The notes below the pieces were generated by a model that was given only the letters and a program-made list of their open reading frames with translations, did no database searches and was not told the DNA's origin. From the IMG/VR virus record IMGVR_UViG_3300037228_000056, positions 1 to 63,344 of that record: DNA of 63,344 bases. One strand, 5' to 3'. Below are positions 8,123 through 15,429 of this stretch, in pieces. The DNA comes from a virus. The first letter of the stretch is position 1, and each line of letters opens with the position of its first letter. A program made the position numbers and the translations under genes.

Positions 8123-8322
8123 GCGACCCGTGCCCGGCAGCCACCCGGGCCATGACCAGCCGCCTGAGGCTCGCATGGTGGTGGACGCGCGGCCTCCTGG
8201 TGTGCTACGGCCAGCACTCAGGCGGGACGGCTTTCCGCAAGCGCAGGCCCGGCCACCCCGGCAGGCACCGGACCGGCAACGGGCAACTGCGCTGGAAACG
8301 GGGGCCAGCCGGGATCACCTGA
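8119..8322 (+). CDS. short basic hypothetical protein
   Basis: A 67-residue frame coupled to the previous gene (ATGA). It contains WWWTRGLLVCYGQHSGGTAF followed by a basic tail. Neither residues nor context give a function. It could be a real coupled gene or an extension artefact. Confidence 0.4.
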   Translation: MSDPCPAATRAMTSRLRLAWWWTRGLLVCYGQHSGGTAFRKRRPGHPGRHRTGNGQLRWKRGPAGIT

Positions 8323-8361
8323 CCGCAGTCAGGCCAGGGTCGGAAATGAGAGGCTGAGACA

Positions 8362-8976
8362 GTGACCTGGATTGCGAAGTGGAACAAGGCAATGCGCTGG
8401 GTTCTCCTTGCCTGCGCAGCGCTGGCGTGGGCCTTCATCGTCCCCCTGGCGAGCCGCGACTGGGCGGTGATCCTCCCCGCGCTCCTCATCACCGGCTGCG
8501 CCGTCCTGTACTGGCAGGTCGCCACCGCGATCTACTGCAAGGCGGCACCGTTGCCGCCCGTGGACTATGCCCGGATCACCGAGCTTGAGATGGACCTCTA
8601 TGGCGAGACGTTCCGCCACGACGGGGCACCGGAACCGCCTGCCGCGCCTGTACGCTCACCGGAGCACCAGCACGGGTACTCAGCCGCGCCCGGCAGTGAA
8701 CGCGAGATAGGGCTTTTCACCGAAGGGTCAGCGCAGCCGGCCGGCCGCGTGGTGAACCTCACGCGGTGGAGCGGGATCAGCGGCGGCTCGTTCATGTCGG
8801 CCGAGTACATCCTCGGCGACCTCGATGCGCGCATCGCCAGGACGTGGTCCGTCCCGCCGCCGCAACCCGGCTACGGCACGGACTCGCGGATCACCGATCT
8901 CCTGAACTCCTGCCGCCGTGGATTCATCAGCCCCAGCGATGTTGAGCGCCTGATTCGCGAGTTGCCGCCGTCCTGA
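8362..8976 (+). CDS. two-helix membrane protein
   Basis: A 204-residue protein. Two membrane helices at the N-terminus (about 12-30 and 36-56) are followed by a soluble, Pro-rich cytoplasmic or exposed part. Start GTG 8362 follows GAGAGGCTGAG. It is the last gene of the tra-like run before the phage head region. Function is unknown. Confidence 0.55.
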   Translation: MTWIAKWNKAMRWVLLACAALAWAFIVPLASRDWAVILPALLITGCAVLYWQVATAIYCKAAPLPPVDYARITELEMDLYGETFRHDGAPEPPAAPVRSPEHQHGYSAAPGSEREIGLFTEGSAQPAGRVVNLTRWSGISGGSFMSAEYILGDLDARIARTWSVPPPQPGYGTDSRITDLLNSCRRGFISPSDVERLIRELPPS

Positions 8977-9030
8977 CGGGGTGCCCCGCGCGCTAATCTC
9001 GGCAGTAACCACGCGCACCGGGAGTGATAG

Positions 9031-9702
9031 ATGGCATCCGACGGCAACTGCCCAGGTTCCTGCAACGCCGCTCTCCGCAGGATCCTCGTCGGCGGAGGGG
9101 AAGTGCCCGAGGACATGCTGCCGGTGCCCGGCGATCCGGTTTTCTGCGCCAGGGACGCCGCCGCGCTCCGCCGGGAGCTGGCCGAGCTGGACGACCTCGC
9201 GTCGATCGCCGCCGCCGCCGCCGACGGGCACCGGGGAAGCCCGGAGCGCCAGCGGGTGGGAGGCACCCCGCGGACCGCGTCGCCCTCTCCGTGCGCCGAC
9301 GACCTCGACGACCTGGCCTCGGCGCTGAGGGGTTGGGAGTCCGCGATCCGCGGCGAGGACCCGCTGCCCCGCCGCGGCTACCTGGCCACCGAGATCACCA
9401 CCGTCACGGCGTGGCTCGTCACCCACTTCGACGCGCTGATCACGCACCCTGACATCGCGGCGGAGTTCGCGGCCGAGATCAGGGAATGGCACAAGCGCCT
9501 CGCAGCGGCCTCGAAAGCGGGCACCGGCCGCCACCAGAAAGGGCGCCCGTGCCCGCGCTGCGACCGCTACAGCCTGTTCTGGACCGAGGGCACCGACTAC
9601 ATCGAGTGCGGCACCCCCGAATGCGGCCGGCTGCTCTCGCTGACGGAGTACGAGTCCTGGGATACCGCGTACCCGCACCTTGAAGACGCGCGGGCATCCT
9701 GA
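9031..9702 (+). CDS. phage protein with C-terminal zinc ribbon
   Basis: A 223-residue protein. A helical body (tandem LAELDDLAS / LDDLASALRG segments) ends in a zinc ribbon, CPRCDRYSLFW ... CGTPECGR. Proteins of this shape are common at the start of actinophage head modules, near a small HTH gene, as here. A ribosome site GGGAG precedes ATG 9031. Biochemical role is unknown. Confidence 0.6.
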   Translation: MASDGNCPGSCNAALRRILVGGGEVPEDMLPVPGDPVFCARDAAALRRELAELDDLASIAAAAADGHRGSPERQRVGGTPRTASPSPCADDLDDLASALRGWESAIRGEDPLPRRGYLATEITTVTAWLVTHFDALITHPDIAAEFAAEIREWHKRLAAASKAGTGRHQKGRPCPRCDRYSLFWTEGTDYIECGTPECGRLLSLTEYESWDTAYPHLEDARAS

Positions 9703-9711
9703 CCCCGCTGC

Positions 9712-9739
9712 TTGACAACTCGCGCGACCCCCCTAAACT
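9712..9739 (+). promoter_or_regulatory. sigma70-type promoter before the head operon
   Basis: TTGACA (9712-9717) and TAAACT (9734-9739) are 16 bases apart. The predicted start, near 9746, lies before ATG 9760. This is the best vegetative-type promoter upstream of the packaging and head genes. Confidence 0.65.
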
Positions 9740-9759
9740 CGCAAGCAGCAGAGCGACGT

Positions 9760-10074
9760 ATGCCTCCGGACGGGATTACCCGCCGGGGGCTGTTCTTGTT
9801 TGCGGGGGTGAGCGCCCCCGTGGAACTCCCGGCGCCGGCACCGGACGGCGTCACCTACGTGGTCACCAAGACCGCCGCGGCGCTGATCGGCGTCGCGGAA
9901 TGCACGATCACCCGCTGGCGCACCGCGGGCTACCTCAGCCCGGTGGAAGGCAGCCCGCCGCGAAGGCCGCTCTACCGCTGGCCTGATGTCGTTGAGGCCG
10001 AGTACCTCGCGCGGCAGGCCGCGATAGCCGCATCGGGAACCGACGCCCAGGTACGGCGGATCCGTGCCGCTTAG
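9760..10074 (+). CDS. MerR/excisionase-like HTH protein
   Basis: A 104-residue protein. The centre (YVVTKTAAALIGVAECTITR followed by WRTAGYLSPVEG ... LYRWPDVVEAEYLA) is a MerR/excisionase-type winged HTH, with the usual helix pair and RWxxxG wing. ATG 9760 is used here. A GTG near 9808 would still keep the domain. It lies directly before the terminase genes, where actinophages often carry such a protein. It may be an excisionase or terminase-associated DNA-binding protein. Confidence 0.6.
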   Translation: MPPDGITRRGLFLFAGVSAPVELPAPAPDGVTYVVTKTAAALIGVAECTITRWRTAGYLSPVEGSPPRRPLYRWPDVVEAEYLARQAAIAASGTDAQVRRIRAA

Positions 10075-10083
10075 GAGGCTCCC

Positions 10084-10527
10084 GTGACCGCACCCCGCAC
10101 CCGCGAGGGCCTGCGGCTCGCCGTCGAGCTGTACTCTCACGAGCGCGGTGACGACTTCACGGGCGACGCGGTACTGCATGCCGCTGATATCTTCGACGAG
10201 CGGCTCGCGGAGTGCCCGCTGGAGCTTCCCGCCACCGGGCCGCAGATCCTCTCGGCCCTCGAAACGATCATCACCAGCCAGGAGAACATCATGACCGCAC
10301 TGACCGACCTGCAGGCCGCCGACTCCGCGCTCCAGGCCGAGGTGGCGACGTTCCTCGCCGACATCGCCACGGCGCTCCAGGCCGAGAACCCCGACATCGA
10401 GCAGGTCGTCTCCGACATCAACGCCCAGGTGGCAGCGCTCCAGGCAGCGGACCCGGCGAACGCTGCCCCCGTCACGCCGCCGGTAACCCCCCCGGCCGCT
10501 TCCGCAGCGCCGGGCGTCTCCAACTAG
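10084..10527 (+). CDS. coiled-coil phage protein
   Basis: A 147-residue protein. A perfect AGGAGG ribosome site lies before GTG 10084. Residues about 70-130 form a coiled coil (LTDLQAADSALQAEVATFLA). A Pro/Ala tail follows. A strong internal ribosome site (CAGGAG) before ATG 10291 could make a second, shorter product starting MTALTDLQ. No enzymatic motif. Confidence 0.55.
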   Translation: MTAPRTREGLRLAVELYSHERGDDFTGDAVLHAADIFDERLAECPLELPATGPQILSALETIITSQENIMTALTDLQAADSALQAEVATFLADIATALQAENPDIEQVVSDINAQVAALQAADPANAAPVTPPVTPPAASAAPGVSN

Positions 10528-10542
10528 CGCCGCGGGACCATC

Positions 10543-11127
10543 ATGGCCACGGGAGCGCGCGGGGGCACCGGGCGCTTCCGGCGGACCGTGGAGTCCGCTG
10601 CGCGCGACATGCGCGCGGCGGAACTCCACGGCCAGGGCTGGACGCACCAGCGCATTGCCGACGAACTCGGATTCGCGCACCGCGGCAAGGCGACGGAGGC
10701 GATCCAGCGCGCGTTCGCGTCCATCCCCACCGAGGGCGCGGAGATGGCCAAGCGCATCGACCTCGAGCGCATCGACCAGCTGATCGAGAAGAACTGGGAA
10801 GTCCTGGAGCGCCAGCACGTCACGGTCAGCCAGGGCCGCGTGGTGCGACGGTTCACCGGTGTGGAACGGCACGCCGACGGCATCGAGAAGCTGGACGCCG
10901 ACGGCAAGCCCATCCCTGTCTTCGAGGACGTGCTGGACGACGGCGCGGTAGCCACCTCGAGCACCGTCATCCTGCGGCTGCTGAAGCGCCGCGCGGAAAT
11001 GTACGGGTACGACGAGCCGGTGCACACGCGGGTGGAGATCGTGCCGCCCGAGGTGATCGAGGCCAACATCGCGCGGCTGGAGCTGGAGCTTGCCGGCAAC
11101 GACCCCGCTCGTCCAGGCGCCGCTTGA
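10543..11127 (+). CDS. terS: small terminase subunit-like protein
   Basis: A 194-residue protein. It carries an N-terminal helix-turn-helix (AAELHGQGWTHQRIADELGF), a central helical part and a C-terminal domain. It lies directly upstream of the large terminase and overlaps its start by 38 bases. HTH plus this position is the normal signature of a small terminase that recognises the packaging site. Sequence identity to known TerS families cannot be judged here. Confidence 0.65.
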   Translation: MATGARGGTGRFRRTVESAARDMRAAELHGQGWTHQRIADELGFAHRGKATEAIQRAFASIPTEGAEMAKRIDLERIDQLIEKNWEVLERQHVTVSQGRVVRRFTGVERHADGIEKLDADGKPIPVFEDVLDDGAVATSSTVILRLLKRRAEMYGYDEPVHTRVEIVPPEVIEANIARLELELAGNDPARPGAA

Positions 11128-13933
11128 CCGGCTCCGCTACCTGCAGGAGCTTCAGCGCCGGTCAGCGCAGATCAAGCGGGGGGTGGCGAGGTACTACGAC
11201 GACCCGCTCGGGTTCGCGGCCGACTGCATCGACTGGCGCGGCGGGGGGCTGAAGGAGTACCAGCAGGAGATCATCGGCGAGCTGCCGTCCCGCAAGCGCG
11301 AGGCGGTCCGCGGGCCCCACACGCTCGGCAAGTCCACGATCGCCGCGGTCGCCGTCCTGTGGTTCGGGCTCACGCGCGATGCCGCGGGCGTTGACTGGAA
11401 GGTCGCGACGACCGCCGGGTCATGGCACCAGCTGACGAGGTACCTCTGGCCTGAGATCCACAAATGGTCCGGGCGCCTGCGCTGGGACAAGGTGCGCGAC
11501 GGGCGCCCGTTCACCCGGCAGGAGCTTCAGAACCTCAACCTTCGCCTGAGCCACGGCGCCGCGTTCGCGGGAGCCAGTGCCAACGCTGCGCTGATCGAGG
11601 GCGCGCACGCAGACTCGCTGATGTTCATCTACGACGAGTCCAAGGCGATCCCCGCGGGCACGTTCGATGCCTGCGAGGGCGCGTTCGGCGGCACGGGCGA
11701 GGCGCTCGCCCTGGCGCTCTCCACTCCCGGAACGCCAGCGGGCCGGTTCTACGACATCTGCACCCGCCGCGCCGGCTACGAGGACTGGCACCCGGTCCAC
11801 GTCACGCTGGAACGGGCGATAGCCGCGGGCCAGGTCGATGAGGCGTGGGCTGACCAGCGCGCACGGCAGTGGGGCACCCAGTCGGCGATCTACGTCAACC
11901 GGGTGCTCGGCGAGTTCCACGCCGGCGACGAGGACTCCGTGATCCCGCTCGCGTGGGCTGAGGCCGCGGTGATCCGCTGGCTTGAATGGGATCTCGCCGG
12001 AAGGCCCGGAACCGAGTCGGCGTGGCCGCGGACCGTCGGCGTGGACGTGGCCAGGTCGGGCTCGGACAAGACGGTCCTGGCACCGCGCCGCGGCCCGGTG
12101 ATCATCGACCTTCGCCGCTCGGTCAAGGAAGACACGATGCAGACCACTGGCCGCGTGAAGGGCGTCCTTGACGCTGACCGGGGGCGCACTACCCCCGTGG
12201 TGGACGTGATCGGCATCGGCGCGGGCGTCGTCGACCGGCTCCGCGAGCAGGAGTACCGCGTTGAGGCGTTCAACGCATCGGCCCGCAGCGATCGCCTCGA
12301 CGCCACGGGCGAGCTCGGGTTCATCAACTGCCTAACCGGCGATGCGCGCGTCACTCCGGTCGGGAACCTCCGGCGCATCTACCGGAGTCGCCACGAGGGA
12401 CCGCTTCTCCAGGTCGAAACGGCCAGCGGCGACCACTTCACCGCCACCCCGAATCACCAGGTACTGACGCTCCGGGGATGGGTCGCGGTCCAGTCGCTCC
12501 GCGTGGGCGACAAGCTCTGCGATGCCTCGGTCCGTAATGCGCCGGATGCAGCCGCCGTTCGGCCAGAAGTAGACGACGTGCCACCCAAGCTCAGCGAGGT
12601 CTATCGCGCGGCTGACGTTGTGTTCGGATCGGAACGGGTGCAGCGCGGGACTGTGGACTTCCATGGCGACCGACCTGCGGGTGAGGTCGATGTTGTAACG
12701 ATCGACCGCCGACTGCTGGCCCGTTATCCATCCTCCGGGCAGTGCGCCGAGCACCATCAGTTCATCAGGCTTCTGATACTGGCGGGTCAACTCCCGCGTC
12801 CGGGAGCGCTTGCGCATGCGGTCGGGGTGCGTGACCGGATAGGACGGATAGCTGCGTCCCTCCCAGACGGGAGGATGCCTTGTCCCGCGCTCCCTTCGCT
12901 GGGCGAGGGTGAGCCGGTTGAGGACGAGATTGTTCGCCTCGGTGATCGTTCGCGCCGTGACGCCATGGTCACTCAGGACGCGGTAGATAATCCGTTCAGA
13001 GTGACCGTAGGCGAGCGCCAGCGTCTTGGCCGATTCCCCCTCCATGTAGCGCCGGACGACCTCAGGCTCGTCAAGGTGAACCGTGCGGGTGAGGCGCATG
13101 GACTCGGCGTGCACGCGGGCCGTGACCTCGGCTTCGCTCAGGACGCGGCGAACCGCGTAAGGGTCAACTCCGAACGCCTTGGCCAGCGCGTGCACCGACT
13201 CGCCGACCGCGTAGCGGGCGACGAGGGCTGCGGAATCGACATTCGCGGCGGTCGCGAGCCTGGTGGCCTCGGCTTGGCCGCGTGGCTTGATTCCGTGTAC
13301 GTCAAGAACCTCGCGGATGGTGCTCCGGTCGGTCCGGTAGAGCTTGGTCAGCGAGTTAAGGGACTCGCCGGCGAGATAGCGCTGGATGAGGTCATCAGAG
13401 TCGAACTGACTGCGCCTGCCCTTGGGCATGAGGCACCTTTCGTTTACACGCTCGAAACGTCTACGGGGTCCTACGGTACCGCCAATGTGGTACATCGGAA
13501 CTGCCGGTCGGCGGCCTGGTGGGGCCTGCGCGAGATGCTGGACCCGTCATCAGGCTCGGAGGTCTGCCTTCCCGACGACGACATGCTTCTTGGCGACCTC
13601 TCGGCGCCGCAGTGGAAGGTGCTGAGCGGCGGCAAGATCCAGGTGGAGTCCAAGGAGGAGATCACCAGGCGCCTCGGCCGGTCAACGGACGACGGCGACG
13701 CGGTAGTCCAGGCTTTCTGGCTCACGTCGGCCCCGCATCAGGCGAACGCCCGCCAGTATGCCCTGCAGGCCGAGCTGGACGCGCTGACCCGTCCCGCCGA
13801 TCCGCGCCGCAGGCTGGCCGGTGATCCCTCGCGGCACGACGGCCGGCGTGATGACGGCTGGTCGCTGGACTCATTCGCGCCGCAGGAAGACGCGGGAAGG
13901 CCGGCGCGGCCTAACGTGCACTCGTGGCGCTGA
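11090..13933 (+). CDS. terL: large terminase subunit with intein
   Basis: A 947-residue precursor from TTG 11090 (overlaps terS; GGAGC upstream). The N-extein holds the ATPase: a Walker A-like GPHTLGKST (75-83) and Walker B LMFIYDES (177-184). The nuclease domain begins VGVDVARSGSDKT. The reading frame is interrupted after ...GELGFIN by an intein (12329-13501), and the nuclease resumes at CRSAAWWGLREM and DDGDAVVQAF. Without the intein the protein is about 556 residues, normal for TerL. The insertion is at a conserved active-domain position, as inteins prefer. The intein's internal third has no intein-like sequence in this frame because the opposite strand codes for the endonuclease. Confidence 0.85.
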   Translation: MPATTPLVQAPLDRLRYLQELQRRSAQIKRGVARYYDDPLGFAADCIDWRGGGLKEYQQEIIGELPSRKREAVRGPHTLGKSTIAAVAVLWFGLTRDAAGVDWKVATTAGSWHQLTRYLWPEIHKWSGRLRWDKVRDGRPFTRQELQNLNLRLSHGAAFAGASANAALIEGAHADSLMFIYDESKAIPAGTFDACEGAFGGTGEALALALSTPGTPAGRFYDICTRRAGYEDWHPVHVTLERAIAAGQVDEAWADQRARQWGTQSAIYVNRVLGEFHAGDEDSVIPLAWAEAAVIRWLEWDLAGRPGTESAWPRTVGVDVARSGSDKTVLAPRRGPVIIDLRRSVKEDTMQTTGRVKGVLDADRGRTTPVVDVIGIGAGVVDRLREQEYRVEAFNASARSDRLDATGELGFINCLTGDARVTPVGNLRRIYRSRHEGPLLQVETASGDHFTATPNHQVLTLRGWVAVQSLRVGDKLCDASVRNAPDAAAVRPEVDDVPPKLSEVYRAADVVFGSERVQRGTVDFHGDRPAGEVDVVTIDRRLLARYPSSGQCAEHHQFIRLLILAGQLPRPGALAHAVGVRDRIGRIAASLPDGRMPCPALPSLGEGEPVEDEIVRLGDRSRRDAMVTQDAVDNPFRVTVGERQRLGRFPLHVAPDDLRLVKVNRAGEAHGLGVHAGRDLGFAQDAANRVRVNSERLGQRVHRLADRVAGDEGCGIDIRGGREPGGLGLAAWLDSVYVKNLADGAPVGPVELGQRVKGLAGEIALDEVIRVELTAPALGHEAPFVYTLETSTGSYGTANVVHRNCRSAAWWGLREMLDPSSGSEVCLPDDDMLLGDLSAPQWKVLSGGKIQVESKEEITRRLGRSTDDGDAVVQAFWLTSAPHQANARQYALQAELDALTRPADPRRRLAGDPSRHDGRRDDGWSLDSFAPQEDAGRPARPNVHSWR
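12329..13501 (+). mobile_element. TerL intein with endonuclease on the opposite strand
   Basis: 391 codons. Block A starts with Cys1 (CLTGDARVTP). Block B is GDHFTATPNHQVLT with the TxxH motif. Block F is FVYTLETSTGSYG. Block G is ANVVHRN followed by Cys+1. Only about 68 N-terminal and 25 C-terminal residues look like intein. The roughly 300 residues between them are the in-register antisense translation of the endonuclease gene. The penultimate residue is Arg instead of the usual His. Splicing would need the long translated spacer to be tolerated as a linker. Confidence 0.85.
12332..13429 (-). CDS. homing endonuclease, Vsr/EDxHD-like, with three HTH repeats
   Basis: 365 residues from ATG 13429, with AAAGGTG 5 bases upstream. 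Three tandem repeats of about 49 residues (YLAGESLNSL / YAVGESVHAL / YMEGESAKTL, each followed by a recognition-like helix) form DNA-binding HTH units (about 10-157). The C-terminal part (AMEVHSPALHPF ... AIDLAELGWHVVYFWP) has the look of a very-short-patch-repair/EDxHD nuclease fold known from free-standing homing endonucleases. It lies entirely inside the terminase intein on the other strand. Its TAG is next to the intein's Cys1 codon. Codons TTA, CTA and TCA must be absent because they would be sense-strand stops. Confidence 0.8.
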   Translation of the reverse strand: MPKGRRSQFDSDDLIQRYLAGESLNSLTKLYRTDRSTIREVLDVHGIKPRGQAEATRLATAANVDSAALVARYAVGESVHALAKAFGVDPYAVRRVLSEAEVTARVHAESMRLTRTVHLDEPEVVRRYMEGESAKTLALAYGHSERIIYRVLSDHGVTARTITEANNLVLNRLTLAQRRERGTRHPPVWEGRSYPSYPVTHPDRMRKRSRTRELTRQYQKPDELMVLGALPGGWITGQQSAVDRYNIDLTRRSVAMEVHSPALHPFRSEHNVSRAIDLAELGWHVVYFWPNGGCIRRITDRGIAELVAHAERLDRDPSPERQYLVIRGGGEVVAAGRFDLEKRSLVATPVDAPEVPDRSDARIAG

Positions 13934-13941
13934 GCCGAATG

Positions 13942-13953
13942 TATTCTTGACGC
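13942..13953 (+). promoter_or_regulatory. leaderless promoter
   Basis: A -10 TATTCT (13942-13947) lies 6 bases before ATG 13954, so transcription should start at the start codon. Confidence 0.45.
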
Positions 13954-14494
13954 ATGGTCAATGAAAGTCGGCCCGGAGAGCTTATCGGAGCGTCTGGGGT
14001 GGCGTCGCGTCTCGGTATCTCGCGACAGCGCGTCAACGATATCCGCAGGGACGCGCGGCTTTGTTTCCCAGAGCCTGCCTTCGCGCCTGGAGGCAGGGCA
14101 CTGTGGTGGGCAGCCGACATCGACGCTTACGCGGCGACCCGGAACACGCGGCCAGGACGCCCGAAGGCTGCCGATCCGGTGCTCCGCATCCCGGCCGGAA
14201 CGGTCCGGCCCGGCGACAAGATCCGCCTTTACTCCGAGGGCACCTTCTCTGAACCGGTAGCGGCGACGCTAACGGAGTACCCCGACGGGCTTCGGTGGTC
14301 CCGTCCTGACATCCGTGCCATCGGCGAGCAGTCGCGCGCTGATGATCTCCGCAAGCTCGGCATGACTGAGGCCGATGCGCGCGCCGACCTCGACGCGATC
14401 AATGCGGCGATTGCGACCGCGCCGAAGCCGTGCAAGCACCCCCCATGTCCTCAAGGGCTGGTGCAACGACTGCAAGACCGGCGGTCACTACTGA
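13954..14494 (+). CDS. HTH protein with C-terminal zinc motif, frameshifted
   Basis: About 180 residues. The N-terminus (GASGVASRLGISRQRVNDIR) is a MerR-type HTH. In the original frame the ORF runs on past the expected end, across the tRNA-like RNA, to 14910. Skipping one C in the run of six C near 14440 gives a natural C-terminus, CKHPHVLKGWCNDCKTGGHY, then TGA at 14492-14494, with CxxH and CxxC ligands. This is a homopolymer error, a real frameshift mutation, or a recoding site. Confidence 0.55.
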
Positions 14495-14586
14495 GAACCA
14501 GGATGCCCCTGCTCTCCCGGTTGAGCTACGGGCCGGATCGCCAGCCCGACGGGATTCGAACCCGCAACCGAGGGCATCCCGGCCCT
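14494..14586 (-). ncRNA. circularly permuted tRNA-like RNA
   Basis: On the minus strand the 3' half comes first: variable region CGGTT, T-stem GCGGG/CCCGT (14561-14565 with 14549-14553), T-loop TTCGAAT, acceptor 3' strand CGGGCTG (14548-14542). After GCGATC the 5' half follows: acceptor CGGCCCG (14535-14529), T8, A9, D-stem GCTC/GAGC with a G18-G19 loop. All 7 acceptor pairs form, and A15-T48 is kept. The anticodon stem GGGGC/GCCCT continues without a loop into 11 more pairs (16 in all). Its four G-U pairs would be mismatches on the other strand. No CCA is encoded. Confidence 0.75.
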
Positions 14587-14613
14587 GTTGCCGATCCTAA
14601 AGGCAGGCACGCG

Positions 14614-14910
14614 ATGACCCTTCCCCGCACCGACACCGCAGCGGCGCTGAGGCTCGCAGGCAGGCGAGACGAGATCCACCCGGCAGATGCCATGGCATTC
14701 ACCTACCCGGACCGGGAGTACTTCGAGGCGTCGGCGAAACGGGACCGCGAGAACAACGGCAACGAGGTCATCGGGCCGTTCGAGACGGACGAGGGCCTGA
14801 TCGGCATCGTGAGCATGCAGCCGCAGATGCGCGCGCGGGGATGGGAAGTCACCGATCCCGCGCTGCCCGACGACTACGGTCCCGGTGCCGTGAAATCCCG
14901 CGCGGTCTGA
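14614..14910 (+). CDS. hypothetical phage protein
   Basis: A 98-residue acidic protein from ATG 14614. It starts MTLPRTDTAAALRLAGRRDE and contains YPDREYFEASAKRDRENNG. It lies between terminase and portal. The frame continues upstream through the tRNA-like region, but that part has no coding character. No motif recognised. Confidence 0.55.
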   Translation: MTLPRTDTAAALRLAGRRDEIHPADAMAFTYPDREYFEASAKRDRENNGNEVIGPFETDEGLIGIVSMQPQMRARGWEVTDPALPDDYGPGAVKSRAV

Positions 14911-14912
14911 CC

Positions 14913-15143
14913 ATGGCCGTAGTCCTCTACACCGCCCAGCGCGACCTTCAGGTCTGGTCCGCCGTCGCCTCGTGGATCGCGCCGGCGGGAAGCAACCTGC
15001 CGCTTGACGACTGCAGCCCGTTCACTGCCGGCCTGCTGGCGGCGGGAGGGATCGCGCTGGCGCCGCCGGGATCAGTCGACACGGCGAGCCCGGCGAACAT
15101 CGAAAGAGGCATGCCCGGCCTCAAGGTCGGGGTGAGCAACTAA
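14913..15143 (+). CDS. small hypothetical phage protein
   Basis: A 76-residue protein starting 2 bases after the previous stop. It is hydrophobic in its middle (FTAGLLAAGGIALAPPG) but has no clear membrane helix. It ends head to head with the minus-strand gene at 15140 with a 4-base overlap. Function is unknown. Confidence 0.5.
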   Translation: MAVVLYTAQRDLQVWSAVASWIAPAGSNLPLDDCSPFTAGLLAAGGIALAPPGSVDTASPANIERGMPGLKVGVSN

Positions 15144-15427
15144 CCGCGAGTCCACGCGCCGTCCTGCCACCAGTCGCCGCCGTGCTCGCGGCTCAGGTCG
15201 TTCGCCTCGGCGAAGGTCATCGCGAACTGGTGGTAGACCTCGCCTGGCCGGCCGGCAACGACGCGCGCGATCGTCTCGCGGGCGCTCTGCCGCGCTGAAT
15301 CCGCCGCCCGCTGCGCGTAGTAGTCCTCAAGCGCTTGCGGGCTGCCGTCCATGAGTATCCACGAGTCCGTGCCGGTGGAGAACACGGCGAGGTTGCCGTC
15401 TGGCTGCCTGATGATCTGATGGCCCAC
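15140..15427 (-). CDS. antisense accessory protein in the head operon
   Basis: A 95-residue acidic, helical protein (EDYYAQRAADSARQSARETI). It is the second gene of a two-gene minus-strand unit with 15430-15723, from which it is separated by 2 bases. Independent genes placed opposite to the virion operon are typical of moron-type cargo. No family recognised. Confidence 0.55.
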   Translation of the reverse strand: MGHQIIRQPDGNLAVFSTGTDSWILMDGSPQALEDYYAQRAADSARQSARETIARVVAGRPGEVYHQFAMTFAEANDLSREHGGDWWQDGAWTRG

Positions 15428-15429
15428 GG

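Noticed and set aside
9733-11025. 430-codon minus-strand ORF over the HTH, coiled-coil and small terminase genes
   Set aside because: Composition (His/Val/Gly/Arg-rich, no domains) is that of an antisense shadow in high-GC DNA, and three plus-strand genes with ribosome sites cover it.
14494-14586. tmRNA or two-piece tmRNA
   Set aside because: A complete 4-bp D-stem and a canonical D-loop are present, and there is no tag reading frame nearby.
14494-14660. Ordinary tRNA on the minus strand with its 5' half upstream
   Set aside because: No sequence complementary to the acceptor strand and no D-arm exists on that side. The matching halves occur only in permuted order.
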